The notes under the pieces are model-generated. The model searched no databases and was not told the origin of the DNA. It saw only the letters and a program-made list of their open reading frames with translations. Both the position numbers and the translations under genes were made by a program. Positions 53,571 through 63,151 of a stretch of DNA of 64,000 nt are shown one piece after another. The stretch lies in assembly GCA_038141425.1 (NCBI GenBank), contig JAYQIC010000007.1, positions 358,331 to 422,330 on the forward strand. The letters are read 5' to 3'. The number at the start of each line of letters is the position of its first letter. Position 1 is the first letter of the stretch. This stretch comes from UBA7985 sp038141425 (GTDB lineage Bacteria; Pseudomonadota; Alphaproteobacteria; UBA7985).

Positions 53571-54065
53571 TCAGACCGGGTAGCGGATTTTCAGTGCTTT
53601 GAGCACCACTTCGGGGACGAAATCTTCGACATCACCGCCCAGGCTGGCGATTTCCTTGACCAGCGACGACGCGATGAACTGGTGGTTTTCGGCCGCCGTC
53701 AGGAACACCGTATCAACCTTGGGGTTCAGGTGCTTGTTCATGGTGGCGAGCTGGAATTCGTACTCGAAGTCGGACACCGCGCGCAGACCCCGGATGATCA
53801 GCGAGGCGCCAACCTCGTCGGCAAAGTGCATCAACAGCGAGCCAAAGGAGCGAACCTCGACTTCGCATTCACCAAAATCATTGGCGTCGATCAGATCCCG
53901 GATCAGCTGCACGCGCTCGGGCGGGGTAAAGGCCGGGTTTTTACCGGGGCTGTTGGCAACGGCAACGATGAGGTGATCGACCACACCGGCCGCGCGCATC
54001 ATGATGTCCAGATGCCCGTTGGTAACGGGGTCGAAAGTGCCGGGGTACAGACCGGTGCGCCTCAT
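53571..54065 (-). CDS. coaD: Phosphopantetheine adenylyltransferase
   Basis: An intact 164-residue nucleotidyltransferase making dephospho-CoA from phosphopantetheine and ATP. The N-terminus GLYPGTFDPVTNGHLDI carries the TxGH-type motif, IIRGLRAVSDFEYEFQLATMN follows, and the C-terminal loop is FIASSLVKEIASLGGDV (SSxxKE). It lies 17 bases downstream of gyrA on the same strand, a common alphaproteobacterial order. Confidence 0.96.
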   Translation of the reverse strand: MRRTGLYPGTFDPVTNGHLDIMMRAAGVVDHLIVAVANSPGKNPAFTPPERVQLIRDLIDANDFGECEVEVRSFGSLLMHFADEVGASLIIRGLRAVSDFEYEFQLATMNKHLNPKVDTVFLTAAENHQFIASSLVKEIASLGGDVEDFVPEVVLKALKIRYPV

Positions 54066-54082
54066 GCCGCTGCTATCCTCTT

Positions 54083-56988
54083 CTAATCCTCGGTAGACGG
54101 CCCATCACCGCTTCCATCGCTGCTCGCGTCGCCGGTGCCTGCGGGGCCTTCACCCACGCTGCCGCCACCGCTGCCGCCGTCACCAGTATCGTCGCTGCCG
54201 CCGTCCTCGTCATCTTCGTCGGTCCCCGGGTCATCGAGCCGGGCCACGGATACGATCTGCTCCCCCTCTGCGACGCGGAAGACGAAGACCCCGCGTGTGG
54301 TCCGTCCGGCGATCCTGATTTCGTCGACCGAGGTCCGGATCATCATGCCGGCATCGGTCACCAGCATCAGCTGGTCGCCGTCCTGCACCGCAAAGCTGGC
54401 CGCCACGCGGGCGTTCTCGCCCCCGGCGCGGCTGACGTCGATCGCGCCCACGCCCTGATTGCCCCGGCCCATGGCGCGGAACTCATAGGCGCTGGTGCGC
54501 TTGCCCAGCCCGTCCTGGCTCAGCGTCAGAATGAACTGCTCGGCTGCGGCCAGCTGGGCCAGCCGCTCTTCGGACAGCAGCCCGCCGCCACCGACATCGG
54601 TGCCGCTGGCGCCTTCTTCTTCGGCGCGGCGCATGGCGTTGGCGTGGCGCACGTAGGCGTCGCGTTCCTCGGCCGTTGCATCGACGTGGTTCAGGATGGC
54701 CATGGAAATCACGCGATCTCCGCTTTCCAGCCGCATGCCGCGCACGCCGGTCGAGTCACGGCCTGCAAACACGCGTACGTCGGTGACCGGGAAGCGAATG
54801 CTCTTGCCACCCTCAGCCGCGAGCAAAACGTCCTGGTGCTCGGTACAGATGGCGACGTTCACGAGGCTGTCGCCCTCGTCGAGCTTCATTGCGATCTTGC
54901 CATTGGCCTTCACCGACACGAAATCGCTGAGCCGGTTGCGCCGGATCCCACCGCTGGCGGTGGAGAACATGACGAACTGGTCCTCGGCCTGATCCTCATC
55001 CTCGGGCAGAGGCAGGAAGGCGGTGATGGTCTCACCCTGCTCGAGCGGCAGGATATTGACCATGGCCTTGCCCCGCGCCTGCGGCGTGCCTGCAGGCAGG
55101 CGGTAGACCTTGAGCTTGTAGACCATGCCGCGCGAGGAGAAGAACAGCACCGGCGTGTGGGTGTTGCAGACCATGACCTGCGCCACGAAATCCTCGTCGC
55201 GGGTGGCCATGCCCGAACGGCCCTTGCCGCCTCGGCGCTGCGCCCGGTAGGTGTCGAGCGCCACGCGTTTGACGTAGCCGCCGTGGGAGACGGTCACGAC
55301 CATATCTTCGCGCGGGATCAGGTCTTCGATGTCGTAGTCGGCCTCGTGCTCCTCGATGGTTGTCCGGCGCTCGTCGCCGAACTCCTCGGCCACGGCCATG
55401 AGCTCGTCCCGCACCAACCCCATACGCAGGTCGCGGTTGGACAGGATTTCGAGGTACTCCTTGATCTTGCCCGCCAGCTCTTCGAGTTCGCTGGCAATCT
55501 TATCTCGCTCGAGCCCGGTCAGGCGGGAGAGCTGCAGCGCGAGGATCCCGCGCGCCTGCTCTTCGGAGAGATTGTAGGTACCGCTGTCGCTGACCCGGCG
55601 CCCGGTTCGTCCAACAGCTCGATCAGCGGACGGATGTCCTCGGCAGGCCAGGCGCGCTCCATCAGCTGCATCCGCGCCTCGGCCGGATCAGCGGCCTGCC
55701 GGATCAGGGTAATGACATCGTCGATGTTGGCCACCGCGACCGCCAGCCCGACCAGAATGTGCGCCCGTTCGCGTGCCTTACCCAGCTCGAAGGCCATGCG
55801 CCGGGTGACCACTTCCTCGCGGAAGTCGACGAAGGCGGCAATGATTTGCTTGAGGTTCAGCATTTCCGGCCGGCCACCATTGATCGCCAGCACGTTGCAG
55901 CCGAAGGACGACTGCAGTGGCGTGTGTTTGAACAGCTGGTTGAGCACGACGTCGGCCTGGTGGTCGCGCTTGACCTCGATCACCACCCGCATGCCGTGGC
56001 GGTCGGATTCATCGTTGGCGCTGGCCACGCCTTCGACGATCTTGTCCTTGGCGAGCTGAACGATGCGCTCGACCAGTCGCGCCTTATTGACCTGATAGGG
56101 CAGCTCGGTGACCACGATAGTCTCGCGGTCCTTGCGGTTTTCCTCGATGTGGGTCTTGGCGCGGATCACCACCGACCCGCGACCGGTGTGGTAAGCATCG
56201 CGGATGCCGCGGCGGCCAAGGATCATGGCCCCGGTCGGGAAGTCGGGCCCGGGCAGGTGCTCCATAAGGTCATCGATGGTCAGGCCGGGATTGTCGATGT
56301 AGGCCGCGCACGCGTTGATGACTTCGGTCAGGTTATGGGGCGGAATGTTGGTCGCCATGCCCACGGCGATACCGCCGGCGCCATTGACCAGCAGGTTGGG
56401 GTAGGGCGCGGGCAGAACCTGCGGCTCCTGCCGGCTTTCGTCGTAGTTGGGCTGGAAATCGACGGTGTTTTTGTCGATGTCTTCGAGCAGGCCCGACCCA
56501 AGCTTGGACAGCCGCGCCTCGGTATAGCGATAAGCAGCGGGCGGGTCGCCGTCCATGGAACCGAAGTTGCCTTGCCCGTCGATCAGCATGGCGCGCATCG
56601 AGAACGGTTGCGCCATTCGCACCATGGCGTCGTAGATCGCGCCGTCGCCGTGGGGGTGGTAGCCACCCATGACCTCGCCCACGAGGTTTGCGGACTTGCG
56701 GTAGCCGCGGTTCCATTCATAGCCGCCAGTCTTGGCAGTGTAGAGAATGCGGCGGTGGACCGGTTTCAGGCCGTAGCGCACATCGGGCAGCGCGCGCGAG
56801 ACGATGACCGACATGGCGTAGTCCAGATAGGACTTGCGCATCTCGGAAACCAGCGACACCGGCGCGATGTCGTCGGGCAGGGCATCAAGACCAGGCCCGC
56901 CGTCACGACCCCCGTCGTCGCCACCATCCGCACCGCCACTCAGGCCGGCTTCGGTTTCGGGTGGCAGATCGTCTTCGCTGTCGGACAC
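54083..56988 (-). CDS. gyrA: DNA gyrase subunit A, one frame change
   Basis: Cleaves and rejoins DNA as part of gyrase. An unusual acidic, Gly-rich start (GGADGGDDGGRDGGPG) precedes SEMRKSYLDYAMSVIVSRALPDVRYGLKPVHRRIL. The active tyrosine is in AAYRYTEARLSK. The quinolone-pocket segment reads HPHGDGAIYDAMVRM, so E. coli position 83 is Gly and position 87 Asp. A frame change near 55,605 follows LLDEPG; the second frame runs through the beta-pinwheel domain to an acidic Gly/Ser tail. About 968 residues. Confidence 0.95.
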
Positions 56989-57174
56989 AGTCTACTCCGC
57001 GGCAGGAATCCGGCTGTTTTCACACCCCGGATCACAGGGCCGCAGAGCACAGAACAACAGTACACGAGCGACCCGGAAAAAGGTGCCCTCAACTTAGGAA
57101 ATTATGCGATTGCTGGCAAGGAAAACCGCGAGATTTCAAGCCGTTTCACCGCGGTCGTCAGAACCCCGTTCTGA

Positions 57175-57708
57175 TCAGAACGGGATATCGTCGTCAAAGT
57201 CTCCGCCACCGCCGGAACCGCTGTCGCCGAAGCTGCTGGTGCCGCCCGAGGAGCCGCCGCCGAAGCTGCCGCCCCCGCCACCGCCGCTGCCGCCGTTACC
57301 GCCGCCAAAACCGCCGCCGGAACCACCGAAATCGCCGCCTCCACCGCCGCCGCCGCCGTCACCGCGGCTGCCGATCATCTGCAGCTCGCCCCGGTACTGA
57401 CCCAGTACGACCTCAGTGGTGTACTTGTCGTTGCCTTCCTGGTCCTGCCACTTGCGGGTCTGAAGCTGGCCTTCGATGTAGACCTGTCGTCCTCGCTGCA
57501 GGTAGCGCTCGGCAACGTCGGCGAGGCGCTCGTTAAAAATCACCACGCGGTGCCACTCGGTCTTTTCGCGCTGCTCGCCAGTCGCCCGGTCGCGCCAGCG
57601 CTCCGAGGTTGCAATCGAAAGCTGAACAACCTTACTGCCATTGCTCGTTGTGCGGACTTCAGGGTCGCGGCCGAGGTTACCAACCAGAATAACTTTGTTC
57701 ACACTCAT
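57175..57708 (-). CDS. ssb: Single-stranded DNA-binding protein
   Basis: An intact 177-residue SSB. The OB-fold is MSVNKVILVGNLGRDPEVR...VVQLSIATSERWRDRATGEQ and RGRQVYIEGQLQTRKWQDQEG. A long glycine-rich linker and the conserved protein-interaction tip DDDIPF follow. It lies upstream of gyrA on the same strand, with 186 bases between them, and is divergent from a HAD gene. A perfect LexA box is in the shared upstream region. Confidence 0.96.
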   Translation of the reverse strand: MSVNKVILVGNLGRDPEVRTTSNGSKVVQLSIATSERWRDRATGEQREKTEWHRVVIFNERLADVAERYLQRGRQVYIEGQLQTRKWQDQEGNDKYTTEVVLGQYRGELQMIGSRGDGGGGGGGGDFGGSGGGFGGGNGGSGGGGGGSFGGGSSGGTSSFGDSGSGGGGDFDDDIPF

Positions 57709-57795
57709 TGTCGGGGCTTTCGTAAAATTGTTATACGCCGTTGCTAACGGCTAAAGCGTTCCTGAGCAATAACAGCGCTTGTGCATAACCTGCAA

Positions 57796-57810
57796 GAACA
57801 TTAAATGAAC
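57796..57810. promoter_or_regulatory. LexA (SOS) box between ssb and the HAD gene
   Basis: GAAC-ATTAAAT-GAAC is an exact match to the alphaproteobacterial LexA site on the opposite strand. It is about 88 bases upstream of ssb and 29 bases upstream of the divergent HAD gene, so it could control either or both. Confidence 0.65.
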
Positions 57811-57838
57811 AAACGCATAAAAATGGAGGGGTAGCACC

Positions 57839-58548
57839 ATGGATATGTCGGGGGTCAAGGGCCTGCTTTTTGACAAGGACGGCACGTTGCTGGACCTGCA
57901 CGCAACCTGGGGCATGGTGTTCAACGAAATGATCTGGTTTACGGCTGGAGACGGGGAGCAGCGGCTCGCCGAAGACCTTGCCCGTATCGGGGGCTATGAC
58001 CTCCAATCAAGCGCTTCACCCCTGACAGCCAGCTGGCGCAGGGCGACTGGGGCTCGATCTTTGAGGCGTGGCAGCAACGTCTGGGGCCGGACAAGGGCAA
58101 GCGCCTGTTCCTGTTTCTCGACGAACTGCGGCAGGGTAAGCGCCGCCGCGCTTCGGTTGCGCTGGGCGAAATTCGCCCGACGCTCGAACGTCTCGCAGGT
58201 GCGGGGCTGAAGATCGGGATCGCGACCAACGACGCCGAGGGCCCGGCACGGCGGGATATGGAGCATATCGGCGTCGCCGACCTGTGCGATGTCATCTACG
58301 GCCACGACAGCCACGGCGCGAAACCCGGCCCGGAGATGATGGCAGCCTTCTGCGCCGAGACCGGGCTGCGGCCCGATCAGGTCGCCATGGTCGGCGATAC
58401 TATGACCGATCTCCGCTTCGCCCGGAACGCCGGGGCGCATTCCTGCATCGGGATCATTGACCCCAGCTACGCCAACCAGCCGTTCGTGGAGGGCGTGGAC
58501 GTCCAGGTCGAGCACGTCGACGCCATTCCCGCACTGCTGGGGCTCTAG
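57839..58548 (+). CDS. HAD-family hydrolase, phosphoglycolate-phosphatase-like, one frame change
   Basis: Motif I is LLFDKDGTLLDLHATWG, then a cap region ending near 58,005, where a frame change restores KRFTPDSQLAQGDWGSIFEAWQ. Motif II is in IGIATNDAEGPARRDMEHIG, the Lys in GAKPGPEMM, and motif IV is MVGDTMTDLRFARNAGAH. About 236 residues. Divergent from ssb. The substrate is unassigned; a housekeeping role such as 2-phosphoglycolate removal is only a guess from the family. Confidence 0.83.
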
Positions 58549-58571
58549 CGCTCTGGGGCGCTGCTCCGGGC

Positions 58572-59987
58572 TCAGCCCGCGCTGTCGGTTGCATCGATGA
58601 TGCTGACGCGGCTGCTCCGGGCCTCGACCCATGCCTGCAGCGTGATCACCCAGCGTTCATGCAATTCTTCGCTGTCCAGCGCCGTACGCCACGCCCGCAC
58701 GGCGAGGTCCGTGTTATCGCGGGCTTCCTCAAGCAGGCCTTCGACCACCCGCAGCTCGGGCGGGATGCCGTGCAGGTGCTTCATGTACATGGCGATATCT
58801 TCATCGAGGACGATGTTGATGTGTCCCATGCCAGTGAAGCTGTCGAGGTAGAGCACCTGCCGGATTTCGGCGACAATTTCTTCCAGTGTGAAGGCCGAGC
58901 GCAGGGCTTCGCCGTTCTTGCGCTGCTCGGTGGCCAGATAGGAACCGGAGAGGATGGCGTTGTAGAAGTCAGTAACGTTCGCGCTCTCGCGACGGAAACC
59001 GCAGCGCTGTGACTTGCGAAACCACGCCTGTTTCCGGGCCGAGCGTCGCGAGTCCGCGAACTGCCCGCACAGCAGCAGGGTCCAGCTGGCGAAACGGACG
59101 TCGGTGCTGGCGGCCTCAGCCTGCGCGGTCAGCTGCGAATTCTGCAGCAGACGGTCGCGCACCCCTTGCAGCAGTCCCTGGCAGTGGGCCGCGCGGGCGG
59201 TGGGGCTTTCGAGGAACAGCAGCTTGGTGATGTTGTAGGGACGGGCAGCGTCGTAGCGCGCCTGCAGCCGGGACGCGAGGTCATCACGCCCGAGCCGCAT
59301 CGCTGCGGTGATCGGCCAGTCGAGGAAGTCTGTATCAAAGGCCGTCTCTGCGAACGGAATGAACCTCTCCAGGTCACCGACGAGGAACTCGGCCTTGGGG
59401 TACCAGTTGTCGGCCAACCCCGGCGGCGCCAGCCCGCGCGGCATCAACACCTGCCCGAACCACAGGCTGGCATAATACTGGTCCTCGATGCCCATATAGC
59501 GGGTGATGTAGTCGATCAGAACCTGAATATCCTCGCGGGCGATGATCTCGTCCGGCACCACGGAAAGCGACAGCTTGCCGCCTTCTTCGTCCATGCGGGA
59601 GAAGGCAACCGCAGCGCGCACGATCCCGGAGACGGCGACCAGGAGCTCCGCGTCTTCCTTGTTGCTGTTCATGATCTCGAGCAACTGATTGACCAGATCG
59701 GTGCGGTACCAGGTGCCGCACAGGCGCAGCTCCTCCTGCAGATCACGGGCGGCGCGCAGGCTGTCCCAGTCGTTGGTCCAGTCCTCGGCCCGCTCGGCGC
59801 TGGACGTGAAGGTCAGCATCATGTCGAGGAAGACCCGGCGGTAGGGGTCCTGTGGGTCAAAGGCCTGCGCCTGAGCACGGTTGGCCTGCGTCAGCATCAG
59901 CCCGAAAGCCAGCACCAGCGCCACTAGGCCGGAGAGGGCCACTCGCAGCAGGGGAAAAGAATGCCGTGTCATCATCGGTGTAGCCAT
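58572..59987 (-). CDS. Secreted protein of unknown function
   Basis: An intact 471-residue protein with a clear signal peptide (LLRVALSGLVALVLAFGLMLTQANRAQA, cleavage likely after AQA). The mature part is largely helical, with paired cysteines (LCGTWY, AHCQGLL, LLCGQF, QRCGF) that could form disulphides, and no catalytic motif I recognise. It is the third gene of a minus-strand operon, starting a few bases after the stop of the vWA/GATase-like gene, so it probably acts in the envelope with those two proteins. Confidence 0.75.
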   Translation of the reverse strand: MATPMMTRHSFPLLRVALSGLVALVLAFGLMLTQANRAQAQAFDPQDPYRRVFLDMMLTFTSSAERAEDWTNDWDSLRAARDLQEELRLCGTWYRTDLVNQLLEIMNSNKEDAELLVAVSGIVRAAVAFSRMDEEGGKLSLSVVPDEIIAREDIQVLIDYITRYMGIEDQYYASLWFGQVLMPRGLAPPGLADNWYPKAEFLVGDLERFIPFAETAFDTDFLDWPITAAMRLGRDDLASRLQARYDAARPYNITKLLFLESPTARAAHCQGLLQGVRDRLLQNSQLTAQAEAASTDVRFASWTLLLCGQFADSRRSARKQAWFRKSQRCGFRRESANVTDFYNAILSGSYLATEQRKNGEALRSAFTLEEIVAEIRQVLYLDSFTGMGHINIVLDEDIAMYMKHLHGIPPELRVVEGLLEEARDNTDLAVRAWRTALDSEELHERWVITLQAWVEARSSRVSIIDATDSAG

Positions 59988-59991
59988 GGGG

Positions 59992-62900
59992 TCAGGATTC
60001 CGCCTCTGAAAGGTATTCCCGGATCAGGTAGTCGGCGATCAGCGCCATGATCATGAGCACAACCAGCGCCCAGGTCAGGTCCCAGACACGTTCTCGTGTG
60101 CCGGTTTGATCCAGCTGCACCAGCGCCTGCGGCACGGCCAGATCATCGGGGTCAAGCACGGTCCCGCCACTGGCCAGCGCCAGCGCGCGCAGCGAAGGCA
60201 GGTCGGCGCCCCGGTCCAGCGCCAGCGGTTCGGTCTGACGGTGGAGCAGTGCCGGCCGGATCAGGCCGCTTTCTCAAAGGTGCGCGCACGCCCCTGCCGG
60301 TCCGTGCCTTCGCCGCGGAGGCGAAATTCAAACACCTCTGGCAGGTCGCGGATCGGGCCGAAGTCGCCCAGCCAGCGCCGCTCGGACCCGGTCAGCTCGA
60401 AGCGGGCCAATGGCTCGCCCCGGTCGGTGTCGGTGTCGATGTCGGTGTCGTGCTTCCGGCGCTGCGGCGTCTGCTGTCGCGCCATCGGCGCCCGGCTGTT
60501 CGGTTTCGACGGCAAACAGCTCGGCGACGAAGCCGGTGGGCGCGAAGGGATCGATCGATTGGTGATCGAGCGCCAGCAGCACGTGGTTGCGTCCGTCCCG
60601 CGTCAGCTCCAGCCCGACCGCGTCGCGGGGATCGGTGCGGGTGGCCCAAGCGAAGGCCCGCGCCAGCGCCACCTGGAAAATCGCATTGTTGGACAGGCTG
60701 CCCTCAGCCCCGCCATCGCGCAGGGACGTGCCCAGCACCGAGACCCGGCCCCCCAGCGCGGCGCGCTCGATCAGGCCTTCGGCGGTGCTTTGCGGCGCCC
60801 GGGTCAGCACCCAGTCGGTCCACAGCGCCAGATCCAGCGGGCGGCCCTCTTCCGGCTGATAGCCCGGCTGGCCCAGAATGAAGCGCGCGCCATCGCGTGC
60901 GGACAGGATCGAATAACCGCTGATCGCGCCGACCCCGTAGTCGCGCACCGGCAGACCGTCGAAGAAACGGTGCCGCTGGTTGAAGCTCGGCTCCTCGATC
61001 TGCTCGTCCTTGTAGGTCGTCATGCGGCGGGCGAGCTGCCCGATCGGGATGGTGAACTGATCGAGGTAGGCGTAGCCGCCGCCAGCCTGTGAGACGTTGA
61101 ACAGGGCGTTGAAGCCTTCCGATGCGATGCCGAAGCGCTGCCGCAGGGTCGCATCCCGGCTGTTCAGCACCGTATAGGCGTCGGGCAGCGAGCCTTCGCC
61201 GTAGGCCATGGCGATGCCATTGATGATGAAGTTGTCTTCGCTGTTCAGCCGCGCGGCAAGGGCGGGGGCGTTGTCGCGCTGGAACACGCCGTCTTCGTCA
61301 ACCCGCCACGACAGAAACGCGCCGAGGTCGGGGTCGGCCCCGTCGCTGACAATCAGCACCCGGCGTTCGTCGGGCAGGTCGAGGCCCGGCCTCCTGCGCC
61401 ATGATCAGCGAGCGGCGGGATTCCGCCAGCGCGTCGTACATGGCGAGGCCCTCGGGCTGCAGGCCCAGTTGCCGACGGCGCTCGAACTCTTCGGCGAGCA
61501 GGCTCAGCGCGTCACGGATCTGGGTTTCGAGCGCTTCGACGCCCTGGAAGGTATCCAGCGGCACCAGCTCGTGCACTTCATCGGAGAAACCGAACACCCG
61601 CACCAGCGAGCCATCGGACAAGGGGGCGAAGCTCTCGACGATGTAGTTGACCGCCCGGTCGAGCGTTTCTGGCTTGTAGAACAGCGAGGCGGAGACATCG
61701 AGCACGCCCACGGCGAGGATCTTCGGGTCGCCCGACGAGCCCTTGGGGTCGACGTTGACCGGCAGCACCCGCGCGATCGGGGTCGCCGCCAGCCCCTTGA
61801 CGCCGAAGGTTTCGTCGCCTCCGGCAATGAACAGACCCCCGCCACGCTGGACGAAATCCTCGACCTCCCCCAGCAGCACCTGCTGGCTCAGGCCGTCACC
61901 GATCTGCCCCGGGGCGAGGTCGGTCATGATGATCAGGTCGAAGTCGAAGAAGTCCAGCGGCTCGGCCGCGTCCACGCCGGTGCGGCGCGGCAGGTCTTCG
62001 GGGGTGACGCGCTCAATCTCCCAGTTCAGCTCTTCCATCACCGTGTCGATGAGCGCGATCGGCTGCTGGCCGCCATCGAGCCAGAGCACGCGCGGGATGG
62101 CCATCGCCGGGATGATCCGGGACTGCAGGTTGTCGGGCAGCACCGGCTGGGCAAAGCGTGCCTGCGGGACGGGTTCGGGGTCGTCGTCGAGCGCCAGCGT
62201 CATCTGTACGAAGGCGCCCTCGGTTTCCTGCTCGAGGATCAGCGGAGAGCATGACACCGTGTCCGCGCCCTCACTGATGATGATCGCAGCGGTGCCAACG
62301 GGATCGCCGTCCAGACAGGCGAAGCGGAACAGGTCCTGCACGGCCTCCCCCTGCAGCGCACCGAGGTAGGCCACCCGCTGTTCGGGCTGGGGCTTGATGG
62401 CAAGGTCGACGGGAAGGGCCACCAGACGGTTTTCGAGGTCGCCCTGACGCAGCAGCGACAGGTTCTGGGCCTCACCGATGATGAAGCGCGGGCTGTCGGG
62501 TCGCTCGAGCCGGTGCGCGGGGTCGCCGTTCTGCGGCACCACCAGCACTGGAACCTCACCCCCGGCGAGCAATTGCAGCACCTGTGTGATCTGATCGGGG
62601 TCGTCCGCCCCCTGCCGCGTGGTCAGGCCGTCGGTCATCAGCACGATGACCTGCGCAGGCGACCCGGCCCCGGCGGCGAGGGTTTCAGCGATGATGGCAG
62701 AAAGATCGGTGGCAGCGCCGTTCAGGTCGCGGACAGCGTCCAGCCCGTTGGCAAAGCGGTCAAGTTCCTGCGAGCCCTGCGCGAAGACCCGTTTGCGCAC
62801 GTCGGCGTCAACGCCCAGATCGCGCACGATGTCGGCGCTCAGGCGGTCTGCCGCGGCGAGGTACTCTGCGACGGCCGGTGCATCGCCGTGCACGAGGCTT

Positions 62901-63151
62901 TCCGAGACGTCGAGCAGCACGTCTATGCGGGCCTTGGTTTCCAGCGGCACGGTCTGGCGGAACTGGGTCAGGCCCAGCCACAGCAGCGCGATCATGCCGA
63001 CGACAACCCCGCGCAGCAGCAGGGACAGCACCAGCACCGAAGTCCGCTGATTGCGGGACACGCCAGTCAGCCGGTCCAGCCCGCGCCGCAGCAGCGGGGC
63101 CAGCCAGAACAGCACGCCGGCGAGGATCAGGCCAAGGATGGTCAGACTCAT
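59992..63151 (-). CDS. Membrane protein with vWA-like and GATase1-like segments, three frame changes
   Basis: About 1,053 residues. Two N-terminal helices (ILGLILAGVLFWLAPLL; SVLVLSLLLRGVVVGMIALLWLGL), a vWA-like domain with MIDAS-type DVSES and VLMTDG, then a type-1 glutamine-amidotransferase-like segment (PRVLWLDGGQ, FDLIIMTDLAPGQ, FVQRGGGLFIAGGDE). A second vWA-like segment has DVSAS and LIVSDGAD, and a C-terminal helix (WALVVLMIMALIADYLI) ends EAES at 59992-59994. Frame changes lie near 61,390, 60,440 and 60,265. No catalytic Cys of a true amidotransferase is evident. It overlaps the upstream gene by ATGA. Similar genes occur in MoxR/DUF58/BatA clusters. Confidence 0.75.
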
